The notes: generated from the letters alone by a model not told the origin. DNA of 64,000 bases from Pseudomonas sp. MAG733B (GCF_036884845.1 NZ_CP145732.1:3534001-3598000); one strand, 5' to 3'. Numbered from the stretch's first letter, positions 43,579-53,704 are shown. Translations and numbers: made by a program.

Positions 43579-45252
43579 ATGTATCAATACGATGATTACG
43601 ACCGGGCGCTGGTGTTCGAGCGTGTTGCGCAGTTTCGCGATCAGGTCGAGCGCTTCATGGCCGGTGAGCTGAGCGAAGAAGAGTTCCTGCCGCTGCGCCT
43701 GCAAAATGGCCTGTACATGCAAAAGCACGCCTACATGCTGCGGGTGGCAATTCCCTACGGCACCTTGAGTGCCCGGCAGATGCGCACGCTGGCGAGCATC
43801 GCCCGGGACTACGATCGCGGTTACGGCCACTTCACCACCCGGCAGAACATGCAGTTCAACTGGATCGAACTGGCCCAGGTGCCGGACATCCTCGAACGCC
43901 TTGCCCAAGTGGAAATGCACGCGATTCAGACCTCTGGCAACTGCGTGCGCAACATCACCACCGAAGCCTTTGCCGGGGTGGCGGCGGATGAAATGATCGA
44001 CCCGCGACCGCTGGCGGAAATCCTGCGGCAGTGGTCGACCATCAACCCGGAATTCCTGTACCTGCCGCGCAAGTTCAAGATCGCCATCTGCTCGGCCGAG
44101 CAGGATCGCGCGGCGATCATGATGCATGACATCGGCCTCTATCTTTACCCAGGCGACGACGGGCAAATGCTGCTGCGGGTGATCGTCGGTGGTGGTCTCG
44201 GGCGCACGCCGATCCTGGGCCTGCAAATCCGCGAAGGTTTGCCGTGGCAGCATCTGCTGTCCTACGTCGAGGCGGTGCTGCGGGTGTACAACCGTCATGG
44301 CCGGCGGGACAACAAATACAAGGCGCGGATCAAGATTCTGGTCAAGGCGCTCGGTATCGAGGCCTTCGCCCGTGAAGTGGAGGAGGAGTGGCAGTACCTC
44401 AGGGACGGTCCGGCGCAACTGACTGAAGACGAATATGAGCGCGTGGCCAGTGCCTTCGTCGCACCGCCATACCGCGAGCTGTCAGACACCAACCTTGATT
44501 TCGGCACGCACCTGGCCGAGAGCCCGGCGTTCGCCCGCTGGGTGCGGCGCAACGTGCAGCAGCACAAAGTGTCGGGTTATGTCAGCGTGGTGTTGTCGAC
44601 CAAACCGGGCGAATCTGCGCCGCCAGGCGATGTCACCGACGCGCAAATGGACGCGGTGGCGCAGTGGTCCGAGCGCTTTGGCTTCGGTGAAATCCGCATT
44701 GCCCATGAACAGAATATCGTCCTGCCGGACGTGCCCAAGGCCGACCTGTTCGCGCTATGGCGCCTGGCCTGCGAACACAACCTGGGCAGCGCCAACGTCG
44801 GCTTGCTCACCGACATCATCGCCTGCCCCGGTGGTGATTTCTGTGCGCTGGCCAACGCCAAGTCGATCCCAATCGCGCAGGCCATTGCCGCACGCTTCGA
44901 AGATCTCGACTACCTGCATGACCTGGGTGACATCAGCCTGAACATATCCGGCTGCATGAATGCCTGCGGACACCATCACATCGGCAACATCGGCATTCTG
45001 GGGGTCGATAAGAACGGCAGCGAGTGGTACCAGATCACCCTCGGTGGCGCCCAGGGCAAGAACAGCGCGTTGGGCAAGGTTATCGGCCCGTCCTTCAGCG
45101 CCGCCGAAGTACCGGATGTGATCGAGCAGATCGTCGATACGTTTGTGCGCTATCGCGAGAGCGAAGAGCTATTCGTCGATGCCTTCCAGCGAATCGGGCT
45201 GGAGCCGTTCAAGGAAGCGGTCTACCCGAAAGTGCTTGAGGTGTCGGCATGA
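43579..45252 (+). CDS. Nitrite/sulfite reductase, siroheme-[4Fe-4S] hemoprotein (CysI-like)
   Basis: A 557-residue protein with the paired ferredoxin-like and siroheme-binding domains of the family. The Fe-S/siroheme ligands are Cys416-x5-Cys422 (CPGGDFC) and Cys459-x3-Cys463 (CMNAC). It reduces sulfite to sulfide or nitrite to ammonium in the cytosol. Pseudomonas also carries a true cysI elsewhere; the position beside orphan ccoN matches the paralogue PA4130. The stop overlaps the DUF934 gene by ATGA. Confidence 0.93.
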   Translation: MYQYDDYDRALVFERVAQFRDQVERFMAGELSEEEFLPLRLQNGLYMQKHAYMLRVAIPYGTLSARQMRTLASIARDYDRGYGHFTTRQNMQFNWIELAQVPDILERLAQVEMHAIQTSGNCVRNITTEAFAGVAADEMIDPRPLAEILRQWSTINPEFLYLPRKFKIAICSAEQDRAAIMMHDIGLYLYPGDDGQMLLRVIVGGGLGRTPILGLQIREGLPWQHLLSYVEAVLRVYNRHGRRDNKYKARIKILVKALGIEAFAREVEEEWQYLRDGPAQLTEDEYERVASAFVAPPYRELSDTNLDFGTHLAESPAFARWVRRNVQQHKVSGYVSVVLSTKPGESAPPGDVTDAQMDAVAQWSERFGFGEIRIAHEQNIVLPDVPKADLFALWRLACEHNLGSANVGLLTDIIACPGGDFCALANAKSIPIAQAIAARFEDLDYLHDLGDISLNISGCMNACGHHHIGNIGILGVDKNGSEWYQITLGGAQGKNSALGKVIGPSFSAAEVPDVIEQIVDTFVRYRESEELFVDAFQRIGLEPFKEAVYPKVLEVSA

Positions 45253-45728
45253 ACAATCTGTTGCGGCTGGAAGAGGGCGTGGCGGGGATTGTCGCGGATG
45301 ATCCGTGGACGCTCGTGCGTGACCCGCAAGCACCGTTGCCCGAAGGTGCAGTAATACTGCCGCTGAGCCGTTGGCTGGAAAATCCGCAGCAACAGGCTGT
45401 GTGGCTGGGGCCGGATGATGAAGTGGAAAGCCTCAAACCGTGGTTTGCCCAACTGTCCTTGATCGCCCTGGACTTTCCGAGTTTTCGCGATGGTCGCGGC
45501 TATAGCCAGGCGTATCTGCTGCGCACGCGATTGGGCTGGACCGGCGAATTGCGCGCCATCGGCGATGTACTGCGCGATCAGCTCAGCCACATGCGCCAAT
45601 GCGGCTTCGACAGTTTCGCGGTGCGTGAGGACAAATCCGCGGAAGATGCGTTGAAGGGACTGGCGGGGATGAGCGTGTTGTACGGGCGCTCGGTGATTGA
45701 GCCGCGGCCGTTGTTTCGACGGCGGTGA
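45249..45728 (+). CDS. DUF934 protein partnered with the siroheme reductase
   Basis: A 159-residue cytosolic protein with typical DUF934 segments (LIALDFPSFRDGRGYSQAYL, LRTRLGWTGELRAIGDVL). It follows siroheme sulfite/nitrite reductase genes so regularly that it is thought to be an accessory to electron delivery or assembly. The ATGA overlap with the reductase supports coupling. No cofactor motif is visible. Confidence 0.9.
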   Translation: MNNLLRLEEGVAGIVADDPWTLVRDPQAPLPEGAVILPLSRWLENPQQQAVWLGPDDEVESLKPWFAQLSLIALDFPSFRDGRGYSQAYLLRTRLGWTGELRAIGDVLRDQLSHMRQCGFDSFAVREDKSAEDALKGLAGMSVLYGRSVIEPRPLFRRR

Positions 45729-45763
45729 CAGTCACCTCGGAACTTGAGGCGGGCGAATTCTTC

Positions 45764-45896
45764 AGTGGCGAGGGAGCTTGCTCCCGTTCGGCTGCGTAGC
45801 GGCCGTAAACCCCGCCAGCCTGATCTGCCTGAAAGAACGCGGCAGCATGGATTGGGGTCGCTGTGCGACCCAGCGGGAGCAAGCTCCCTCGCCACA
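45764..45896. repeat. Long REP-type palindrome
   Basis: CAGTGGCGAGGGAGCTTGCT near 45763 is inverted relative to GGGAGCAAGCTCCCTCGCCA ending near 45893, with GTAGCGGCC and GGTCGCTGTGCGACC loops. It separates convergent genes. Confidence 0.8.
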
Positions 45897-45917
45897 GGTT
45901 CCATCCTGCCTGCCCGA

Positions 45918-48278
45918 TTATTTCAACGCCGGATCCCCCATGTTCATTTTCTTCCAGCCCTGCAACAGCACCTGAGCCTTGGGCTCCTGTCCGTTATCCA
46001 GGTAGTACTGGATCAGCGACAACCGCGCGTTGCGGTTGGCAGGCTGTACTTTCAACAGCCTTTCCAGCTCTTCACAGGCCTGATCAATCTTGCCGCTGTC
46101 ATGCAGCGCCACCGCCAGAACGTAACCATACTGCGGGCTCTGCGGTTCCAGTTGTGCGGCTTTGCGCAGGTATGGCATGGCCTGATCCGCTTTGCCGGCA
46201 CGTACCAGCGACAAGCCCTGAGTGTGTTGCAGCAGGGATGCGTCCGGATGTTCCTTCAGGCTTTGTGCGAGTAGCGCCTGAGCCTCCGCGCTACGGCCAT
46301 TGGCTTCCAGCCACTGCACCAGCGTCACCAGCGCCGGGTAGAAATCCGGGTCCCGCTGGAGCGAGGTGTGGAGCAGACCTTCGACCTCGCCGCTGCGACC
46401 GCTGGCCTGATACAACATTGCGAGGTTGAGATTGGCTTCGGCACGTTCAGCCAGACTCTTTTGCACCGCTTCGTACTCTCCGATGGCGGCATTCCAGCTG
46501 TCTTGCGCAGTGCCCAAGCCGTTGCGCGCCACGCTGAGCAAGTCCCGGGCCGCCGCAATGCGCACGGCTTTCACCGGGTCGCTTAACAACGGCGTCAACA
46601 GTGGAGCGCGCTCCGGTGGCGGCAGGAACGCGCTGATTGCGCGAATGGCGCTTTCGCGCACTTGCGGCGCGGAGTTGCTCAAGTCCTTGGTGGCCAGTTT
46701 CAGCGCTTGTTCACTTGGGTACATCGGCAACTCGGTCAGCAGGGTCGCCCGTTGAATCGCCGGCAGGTTGCTGCGTTGCAGTTGTTCATACAAGGCTTGC
46801 GCCGCGCCGGGCTGGCCGTTGCGAATCAGCCACAGGCTTTCGTCGTAACGCGGGGCTTGCGCCGTACCTGCGCTGTTCCACAACTTGAACTGCTCGGTGA
46901 CCTTGTCGCCGGCCTTGCCTTGGTGGCAAGTCAGGCAGGCGTCCGGCGTACCGAGTTTCTTCGCCCGTTCGGGGTTGGGAATGCTGAAGCTGTGGTCGTG
47001 GCGGAAATCATTGCCCATGTAAAACTTGCCGGGCATGTGGCAATCGATGCACTGCGAACCCGGTTGGCCCATGGTGTGGCGGGTGTGTTCAACGGAGTCG
47101 TAGTTTTTCGCTAGCAGGCCTTTGCCGTCTACGCCTTCCACCGAAGTCTTGCCCGCCGTGTTGTGGCATTGCAGGCAAACGCCGTTGCCCGGCGCCTTGA
47201 GTTGAGTGCTGTGGGGGTTGTGGCAATTGCTGCAGCGCACACCCTTGTCGAACATTTTGCTTTGGGCGAAGGAGCCGTGTTCGAACACTTCATCCTTGAT
47301 TTTGCCGTCCAGCGCATACAGTTCGCGGGTCAGGGTGCTTGGCAGGTAATCATCCATCAGCCGGTTGCCGACGGTGAAACCATCGCCCAGCGGCGCGCGA
47401 CGGGAATGGCAGCGCGCACAGGTTTCGATCTCGACGGTGGCGTTCTTGTCCTTGAGGTCGACGGCGAAACCGGCGTGGATCAGGTCGGTTTTCTTCGCCG
47501 TCCATTCCAGGTGGTTGGAAGCAGGACCATGGCAGGCCTGACAGCCGACGCCGAGGCTGTTCCACTGGCTGTCGAAGGTATTTTTGACCGCATCGAAATT
47601 GCGCTTGTAACCGGTGGTGTGGCACTCGACGCACATGAAGTTGGCGTTCTGGCTCGGTTTGCTCCAGTGCAGCGGGTCCTTGAAGGTCACGCCCTGGCCC
47701 GGATAGAGATGAAACCAGCGATTCTTTTCTGTATCCCAGGCCACACCGAGGGCTTGCAAGCGGCCCTCGCCAACCTCGATCAGATATTGCTGCAACGGTG
47801 CGATGCCAAAGGTATAGGCGACCTTGAAGTCGGCGTTCTTGCCATCGATGCCGGGCGTATTGACCCAGAAACCGTCGTCCTTGCGCGAGAAACGGGTGGT
47901 TTCGTTTTCCGCCTTGAAGGTGACGTTGTTGAAATCGCCGAGCATGGTTTCGGCGTTGGCTTCCTGCATTGCCAACTGGTGATGAGAACCTTGCCAGTCC
48001 TTGACCTGGGCGCTGTGACAGCCCTGGCATTGTTGCTCGTCGACCATTTTTGCCGGCGCCAGGGCAACCGGTTGGGGTTGCGGTTTGGCCGGTTGAACGG
48101 CGGGCGCAATGGTCGGCGCATAGGTCACGGGAGCCGGTGTGCTGCTGAGCAGGAACCAGCCGATACCGGCGACAGCCAGGAGCAGGGCGCCAATGGTGAC
48201 AGGGAACAGGTAGCGACTAATCAGGTTGGGACGCGAATCAGGGTTTGGGTTTGCTGCTTTATTTTTATGTTTCGGCAT
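45918..48278 (-). CDS. Octaheme cytochrome c with C-terminal TPR repeats
   Basis: A 786-residue protein with one membrane anchor (residues about 22-46) and eight CxxCH haem sites (CQGCH at 84, then CVECH, CQACH, CARCH, CSNCH, CLQCH, CIDCH, CLTCH), spread to about residue 450. The C-terminal part consists of HEAT- or TPR-like repeats (EVEGLLHTSLQRDPDFYPAL, YLRKAAQLEPQSPQYGYVLA). It resembles cytochrome c554-type multihaem proteins of the cytochrome c7 fold, anchored and facing the periplasm. It is the last gene of the minus-strand array, 99 bp after the MFS-spermidine synthase gene. The electron donor and acceptor are unknown. Confidence 0.9.
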   Translation of the reverse strand: MPKHKNKAANPNPDSRPNLISRYLFPVTIGALLLAVAGIGWFLLSSTPAPVTYAPTIAPAVQPAKPQPQPVALAPAKMVDEQQCQGCHSAQVKDWQGSHHQLAMQEANAETMLGDFNNVTFKAENETTRFSRKDDGFWVNTPGIDGKNADFKVAYTFGIAPLQQYLIEVGEGRLQALGVAWDTEKNRWFHLYPGQGVTFKDPLHWSKPSQNANFMCVECHTTGYKRNFDAVKNTFDSQWNSLGVGCQACHGPASNHLEWTAKKTDLIHAGFAVDLKDKNATVEIETCARCHSRRAPLGDGFTVGNRLMDDYLPSTLTRELYALDGKIKDEVFEHGSFAQSKMFDKGVRCSNCHNPHSTQLKAPGNGVCLQCHNTAGKTSVEGVDGKGLLAKNYDSVEHTRHTMGQPGSQCIDCHMPGKFYMGNDFRHDHSFSIPNPERAKKLGTPDACLTCHQGKAGDKVTEQFKLWNSAGTAQAPRYDESLWLIRNGQPGAAQALYEQLQRSNLPAIQRATLLTELPMYPSEQALKLATKDLSNSAPQVRESAIRAISAFLPPPERAPLLTPLLSDPVKAVRIAAARDLLSVARNGLGTAQDSWNAAIGEYEAVQKSLAERAEANLNLAMLYQASGRSGEVEGLLHTSLQRDPDFYPALVTLVQWLEANGRSAEAQALLAQSLKEHPDASLLQHTQGLSLVRAGKADQAMPYLRKAAQLEPQSPQYGYVLAVALHDSGKIDQACEELERLLKVQPANRNARLSLIQYYLDNGQEPKAQVLLQGWKKMNMGDPALK

Positions 48279-48377
48279 TGCGACTTCCGTAGTCCAGGTG
48301 CGTTTGCCGTCAGGCGCGCGTTCATGCTCGTTGCAGCTTTGCCGGATGGGCGACGTGTGTCAAATGATGGCGATCTC

Positions 48378-50891
48378 TCATTCGCCGACAAACCACCGGT
48401 AATACGGATTCCCGCCATCGCCGCGCATCACTTCGCGAATATCCCGCGCCCAGGCATCACGATCGCCGTCATAGGCATGCAGGCTTGCCCGATAAAACTG
48501 CATCAGGCGTTGCCGATGCACGTTAATGCGCTCGTTGAAGCCAGCATCGGCATTCACCAGTGGTGGTTCGATGTGCAAGTCCAGCAGCGCCGGCAGCACA
48601 CGAGTGATTTCCTTGGCCCGGACCCATGGCGCGTACTCGATACGCGGTTGATCGTCGGTTACCGGTTGCGCGTCAGCGGCGAAGCGTTCCAGGCCAGCGC
48701 GGTCAGTCACCCAGGTCGCGAGCAATGCGGCGGCCGAACCGATGCCGACATCCTGCAAGGTGCTGCGTACGCTGTCTTGCTGGAAGCGTTGATTGATTTT
48801 CGCGGCATCCAGTTCAATCGGCTCCATCGAACCCACCAGCAGCATCTCGTGGAACTCGCTGGTCCACAGATTGGCGTACGGGAATACGTCGAGGAAACTG
48901 CGCACCAACGCGCGCGAGTCGTCGATGTTCTGTGTCGGCAGCGGTAGCCACTGAGCCACCAGACCCTCTTTTTGTAGACGGCTGGCGGCCAGTTGATAGA
49001 AATCGCGGCTGTACAGATTCACCACGCCGGCAGCAGAGGGCGGCGGCGGTTCGAGAGTGATCAGGTCATAGCGTTGTGGATTGCGCAGCAGTTCCTGGCG
49101 ACCGTCACGCAAGCGCACATCGACACCGGGATTGGCGGCGGCGTTGAAGTTGCCCTTGAACAGCGGCGCGGCCTTGACCACCGAGGGCAGCAGTTCGGCG
49201 ACGACACGATGTTCAAGGCCTGGGTACTGCGTCAGCGCGCCGGCGGTGATGCCTGTACCAAAGCCGATCACCAGCGCCGAGCGCGGTTCAGCGTTGTGGA
49301 TCAGCAGCGGCAACAGCGCCTGAATGCGCATGTAGCGCAGGGATGGCATGGCGTCACCGGTGTTGGATACGCCCTGGATATACAGGCGCTCGAATGTTTT
49401 TTGCCCCTTGCCCTGGGTGACCACGGCGACGGTTCCGCCGCGTCCTTCTTCATAGAACGTCAACGTGCCGTTGCGTGCGCCGGGCAGCAGGCTGGCCAGT
49501 TTGTTGACCGGGGTAAAGACGGCCAATGCGACGGCCAACAAACCGATTGCGATCACTGCCTGCCGCCGACCTTTCTTGACCCCATGCCCCTTGCGCACTG
49601 CAAAGTAACCGATTCCGGCGGCAATGATCGCCAACAGGCCCAAGGTACGAACCAGTCCCAGCAAAGGGATCAGCACGAACCCGCAGAGCATCACCCCGAC
49701 AATTCCGCCGAGGGTATTGAAAGCCACGACCTCACCGACATTGCGGCCCACATGGTCACGGCCGACGCTCAAGCGCAGGGCCACGGGAAAGGCCGCGCCG
49801 AGCAGCAAGGTCGGTACAAAAACGATGCTCAACGCCGCCACCGCAAAGCGCGCGCTCATGCCCAGCAATTCACTGGCGCCGAACGACAGCACCCACGCTT
49901 CGACGACGCTTTGGGCAACTATCAGCCATCGTCCGAGCAGAGCGATTTCCAGCAACGCGATCAGCCCGGCACCGGCAATCAGCAAACCGAATACGCCCCA
50001 GGGATCGCGCAGGCGATCGACCCGGCGGGCAAGCAGGGCGCTGCCGAGGAACAGTCCGGCGAGATAAGTCGCCAAGACCACGGCAAACGCATAAGTGCGC
50101 GTGCTCATGAACTGCACGATTGATTGCGACCAGACCACTTCGTAGCCCAGCGCCACGCCCCCGGCAATCGAATACAGCCACAGGGCCAGGCGATCCGGTG
50201 CCTTGTCGGCGTGGTGCTTCACCGTTGTTTCGTCAGGTATGGAGCGGTGACGTTGAAACCACAACGCGCCAGCGGCGGCCAGCAGGTTGAGCATCGCGGC
50301 GGCCAGGGCACTGCCGCGCACACCGAGGGTGGCAATCAGCACAAACGCGGCGAGCAAGGTGCCGGCAATGGCGCCGGCGGTATTCGCGGCATACAGGTGC
50401 CCACCGGCCTTGCCCAGTTGTTGCGGGTCAGTCGCAAGAGAACGAACCAGTACGGGCAGGGTGCCGCCCATCAGCAGTGCCGGGACGCCCACCAGCAAAA
50501 ACGGCAACACCCACGCCATGAGGCCGATATGTTGTTCCAGCCAGGCAAACGGGCTGGCCGCCAGACTCAGGGCGAACGTCGCGCCAACACCGAGTATCGC
50601 CACCAACACTTCCAGCCCGGCGTACAACAGAACCGGTTGCTGCAACTTGTCCGCCCAGCGTCCGAACAGCAAGCCACCCAACGCCAGGCCGGCAAAAAAC
50701 GCGCTGATCCCGGTGGTGATGGCGTACACCTCCACACCGACCACCAATGACAGCTGCTTGATCCACAGCACCTGATACACCAGCGCCGCGGCACCGGAGA
50801 CGAACAGCAACAGGGCGGGGATCAACAGCGCCGGGGAGGCGACGTGGGGGGCAGGTATGGCCGACGACTTGCTGGCGACACGTGAGGACAT
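48378..50891 (-). CDS. MFS-type membrane domain fused to a spermidine-synthase-like domain
   Basis: An 837-residue protein from ATG 50891. Twelve or more membrane helices fill about residues 15-510 and include MFS-like loops (GLALGGLLFGRWADKLQ). The C-terminal domain is a Rossmann methyltransferase fold of the spermidine synthase family (SALVIGFGTGITAGALTQYP near residue 540). Such fusions are common in Pseudomonas and other bacteria but of unknown function. The synthase domain lacks an obvious polyamine-binding signature that I could verify. It lies between the sulfatase and the octaheme cytochrome. Confidence 0.88.
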   Translation of the reverse strand: MSSRVASKSSAIPAPHVASPALLIPALLLFVSGAAALVYQVLWIKQLSLVVGVEVYAITTGISAFFAGLALGGLLFGRWADKLQQPVLLYAGLEVLVAILGVGATFALSLAASPFAWLEQHIGLMAWVLPFLLVGVPALLMGGTLPVLVRSLATDPQQLGKAGGHLYAANTAGAIAGTLLAAFVLIATLGVRGSALAAAMLNLLAAAGALWFQRHRSIPDETTVKHHADKAPDRLALWLYSIAGGVALGYEVVWSQSIVQFMSTRTYAFAVVLATYLAGLFLGSALLARRVDRLRDPWGVFGLLIAGAGLIALLEIALLGRWLIVAQSVVEAWVLSFGASELLGMSARFAVAALSIVFVPTLLLGAAFPVALRLSVGRDHVGRNVGEVVAFNTLGGIVGVMLCGFVLIPLLGLVRTLGLLAIIAAGIGYFAVRKGHGVKKGRRQAVIAIGLLAVALAVFTPVNKLASLLPGARNGTLTFYEEGRGGTVAVVTQGKGQKTFERLYIQGVSNTGDAMPSLRYMRIQALLPLLIHNAEPRSALVIGFGTGITAGALTQYPGLEHRVVAELLPSVVKAAPLFKGNFNAAANPGVDVRLRDGRQELLRNPQRYDLITLEPPPPSAAGVVNLYSRDFYQLAASRLQKEGLVAQWLPLPTQNIDDSRALVRSFLDVFPYANLWTSEFHEMLLVGSMEPIELDAAKINQRFQQDSVRSTLQDVGIGSAAALLATWVTDRAGLERFAADAQPVTDDQPRIEYAPWVRAKEITRVLPALLDLHIEPPLVNADAGFNERINVHRQRLMQFYRASLHAYDGDRDAWARDIREVMRGDGGNPYYRWFVGE

Positions 50892-50977
50892 GGATTTGTT
50901 GCCTTGTGCAATGAGCAAAGTAAACATCAATCAATGCAGGAGCTGCCGGGGAATGTGTTTGCACTCCCTGGAATTGG

Positions 50978-51003
50978 GCTGCTCGCCGGTTAAGGCGAGC
51001 AGC
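50978..51003 (-). terminator. Hairpin after the sulfatase gene
   Basis: GCTGCTCGCC-GGTTAA-GGCGAGCAGC, a perfect 10-bp stem 12 bp downstream of the sulfatase stop. It lacks a T-run, so it may be only a partial terminator or an mRNA-stabilising stem. Confidence 0.45.
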
Positions 51004-51015
51004 GGTCAAGCGGTC

Positions 51016-52602
51016 TTACTGTGCAGGTTGATTCTTCATTTTTTCAGCGATTTTGGCATCTACCGCGGCACGCACCTGGTCAATACTGAAGCTGGCCGGT
51101 TTTTGGCTCGGTGGGTACTCGACGAATGTTTCGAGGAACGCGGCGGATTTCATTACCGCGATCTCGGTCAGGTAAACGTTCTTGGTGGTCCAGTCGTAGT
51201 ACTGATCGGAAACCACGTCGGCACGCTCATACGGGTCCATGCGCAGGTTGAAGATTTTCGGCACCCGCAGACACACGAAAGGCTCGCTCCAGACCTTGAA
51301 GCCACCCGGAGCCCGCTGTTCGCAGAACACCGCTTTCCAGTTGCCGTAACGCATCGATACCAGCATGCCGTCGTCGTTGAAGTAGTAGAACTCCTTGCGT
51401 TCGCCTTTCGGCGCCTGGCCGGTCAGGTAAGGCAGTTGGTTGTAACCATCCAGATGCACCTTGAAGTTGTTGCCTCCCGATACCGGGGCCCAACCCTTGA
51501 GCAGTTTGTCCTTCACGCCAGTGTCGCCCGCAGCGGCGAGCAAGGTCGGGAACCAGTCAAGCCCCGAGAACATTTCGTTGGAGACCTCCCCCGGTTTGAT
51601 CTTGCCCGGCCAACGGATCATCGCCGGTACGCGATAAGCACCTTCCCAGTTGGAGTTTTTCTCGTTTCGGAACGGCGTGGTCGCAGCGTCCGGCCAGGAG
51701 AACTGGTTCGGGCCATTGTCGGTGGTGTAGACGACGATGGTGTTGTCGGTGACCTTGAGGTCATCGAGGGTTTTCAGCAGTTTACCGACGTCGCCGTCAT
51801 GCTCAAGCATGCCATCGGCGTAATCGTTGCCGGGCATGCCGCTCTGGCCCTTCATCGATTCACGCACATGGGTGAACAAGTGCATGCGCGTAGTGTTCAT
51901 CCAGACGAAGAACGGTTTGTCCGCCTTGACCTGCTTCTCGATGAACGCCTGCGCTGCCGCCGTGGTTTCGTCGTCGATGGTTTCCATGCGCTTGGTGTTC
52001 AAGGCACCGGTGTCCTCAATCTTGCCGTCGGCAAAACTGTGGATCACACCGCGTGGTGAGGCCGCCTTGACGAATTCCGGGTCATCCTTGGGCCAGTACG
52101 GACGCTCGGGTTCTTCCTCGGCGTTGAGGTGGTAAAGGTTGCCGAAGAACTCGTCGAAGCCGTGATTGGTCGGCAGGTATTCATCCCGGTCGCCCAGATG
52201 GTTCTTGCCGAACTGGCCGGTCGCATAACCCTGGGACTTGAGCGCCTGGGCAATGGTGATGTCGCGTTTCTGCAAGCCCACTGGCGCGCCCGGAATACCG
52301 ACTTTCGACAAGCCGGTACGCAATGGTGTCTGCCCGGTGATGAACGACGACCGCCCAGCGGTGCAACTGTTCTCCGCGTAATAGTCGGTGAACATCATGC
52401 CTTCCTTGGCGATGCGGTCGATGTTCGGCGTCTTGTAGCCGACCACACCCATGGAATAGGCGCTGATATTGGTCTGGCCGATGTCATCGCCGAAGATCAC
52501 CAGAATGTTGGGTTTTTCGGCGGCCCCGGCAGTCGCCGAAATCGCCATGACCGAGGTCGCCACCAAGGCGAGCTTCGGTAGCCACTTGCGTATGCGAGTC
52601 AT
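51016..52602 (-). CDS. Periplasmic Cys-type sulfatase (arylsulfatase family)
   Basis: A 528-residue protein with a Sec signal peptide (cleavage near AGA-AEK) and the alkaline-phosphatase-fold sulfatase domain. Metal-binding ILVIFGDDIGQTN (Asp39, Asp40) precedes the formylglycine site CTAGR at 80-84. This is the Cys type, with Ala instead of the usual Pro (CxAxR). No formylglycine-generating enzyme or AtsB-type maturase is encoded in the window. AAAGGAG lies seven bases upstream of ATG 52602. It ends a string of genes headed by the MoxR/VWA module; aryl or alkyl sulfate ester hydrolysis is likely, but the substrate is unknown. Confidence 0.92.
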   Translation of the reverse strand: MTRIRKWLPKLALVATSVMAISATAGAAEKPNILVIFGDDIGQTNISAYSMGVVGYKTPNIDRIAKEGMMFTDYYAENSCTAGRSSFITGQTPLRTGLSKVGIPGAPVGLQKRDITIAQALKSQGYATGQFGKNHLGDRDEYLPTNHGFDEFFGNLYHLNAEEEPERPYWPKDDPEFVKAASPRGVIHSFADGKIEDTGALNTKRMETIDDETTAAAQAFIEKQVKADKPFFVWMNTTRMHLFTHVRESMKGQSGMPGNDYADGMLEHDGDVGKLLKTLDDLKVTDNTIVVYTTDNGPNQFSWPDAATTPFRNEKNSNWEGAYRVPAMIRWPGKIKPGEVSNEMFSGLDWFPTLLAAAGDTGVKDKLLKGWAPVSGGNNFKVHLDGYNQLPYLTGQAPKGERKEFYYFNDDGMLVSMRYGNWKAVFCEQRAPGGFKVWSEPFVCLRVPKIFNLRMDPYERADVVSDQYYDWTTKNVYLTEIAVMKSAAFLETFVEYPPSQKPASFSIDQVRAAVDAKIAEKMKNQPAQ

Positions 52603-52675
52603 CTGACTTGCTCCTTTTGCTCACTTGCGTCGCCTGATGCGACAAACGTTTATTGCAGTCCTGCGTTACGGTTTT

Positions 52676-53704
52676 TTATTGCACTTGCTCGGTAGCGGGG
52701 GCGTCGAACGGGTAGATCCGCCGCCATTCGGCAGCCATGTCGACGACGGTCCAGCCGCGGGATTTCGCTTCGTCCAGGGCTTTGTCCAGACGACCGATTT
52801 TCGATTCACGGTCATAGGCCCATTCGCGCTTGGCGTCGGTGTGATGCACCAGGCCCATGAAGCGCTTGCCCGTTCCGGCGGCGGTCCACTGCAGCATTTG
52901 CAGGTCGCCGTCGGAGTTGCCGAAGGCGAGAATTGGTCGACGCCCGATCACCGCATCGATGCTGACCGGTTTGCCCGGGCCGTCGTCGTTGTGCGCCAGT
53001 TTCGGCGTGCGCATGATCGACGCCTTGCCATCCTTGTAATCAAACGTCGTGACGAAAGTCGTGCCGATGACTTGCTCGGGCGGAATGCCGTAGACCTTTT
53101 CGGCGAAGGCGCGCATGAACCCAGTGTCGCCGCCGGAAACGATGTAGGTCTTGAAGTCCTGGCTGCGCAGGTAGTCGAGCATTTCCAGCATCGGCTGGAA
53201 GATCATTTCGGTGTAAGGCTTGCCGGTTTTCGGGTGGCGGGCCTGGGAAAGCCAGGTCTTGGCGTAGTCGTCGAAGGCTTCGGTGGTCATGCCGGTGTGA
53301 GTCGCGCCGAAGATCTTCATCAAGCCTTCCATGCCGGTGGCTGCGAGGGCCTGGTGATCGTTTTCCAGCACTGCCTTGAACGGTTGGGTGGTTTTCCATT
53401 CCGGGTGTTGCGGCGCGGTGCGCTTGACCTCTTCGAGGGCGAACAGAAACTCGAAGTACATCGGTTGCTCGCTCCACAAGGTGCCGTCGTTGTCGAACAC
53501 AGCGATGCGGTCCTCGGGTTTGACGAAGTCCTTGCTGCTTTGATCGGTCACGGCCTGGACGAACTCGATGATGTTCTTTTTTGACGGGCCGTCGTTCCAG
53601 GACGGCAATGGCTCGGCGGCCTGAACCAGCAAGGGCAGGCTCAGGGCGAGTGTCAGTAGAAACTTAAACCCGTGAAGTTGGCGTAGCGATATCGGGTTCA
53701 TCAT
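52676..53704 (-). CDS. Exported HAD-family phosphatase
   Basis: A 342-residue protein with a signal peptide (about residues 1-29) and HAD motifs: DNDGT (motif I, catalytic Asp), IVSGGDTGFM (motif II region), and GNSDGDLQML (motif IV). It resembles phosphoserine-phosphatase-like acid phosphatases. The start is ATG 53704 (a second ATG follows at once); AAGGA is six bases upstream, and it overlaps the BatD-like stop. Export to the periplasm together with the sulfatase suggests action on extracellular esters. Confidence 0.88.
   Translation of the reverse strand: MMNPISLRQLHGFKFLLTLALSLPLLVQAAEPLPSWNDGPSKKNIIEFVQAVTDQSSKDFVKPEDRIAVFDNDGTLWSEQPMYFEFLFALEEVKRTAPQHPEWKTTQPFKAVLENDHQALAATGMEGLMKIFGATHTGMTTEAFDDYAKTWLSQARHPKTGKPYTEMIFQPMLEMLDYLRSQDFKTYIVSGGDTGFMRAFAEKVYGIPPEQVIGTTFVTTFDYKDGKASIMRTPKLAHNDDGPGKPVSIDAVIGRRPILAFGNSDGDLQMLQWTAAGTGKRFMGLVHHTDAKREWAYDRESKIGRLDKALDEAKSRGWTVVDMAAEWRRIYPFDAPATEQVQ

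Noticed and set aside
45764..45896. Treating REPINs as rho-independent terminators
   Set aside because: They have stems but no T-runs, occur in both orientations and even inside a gene, so they are classed as repeats.
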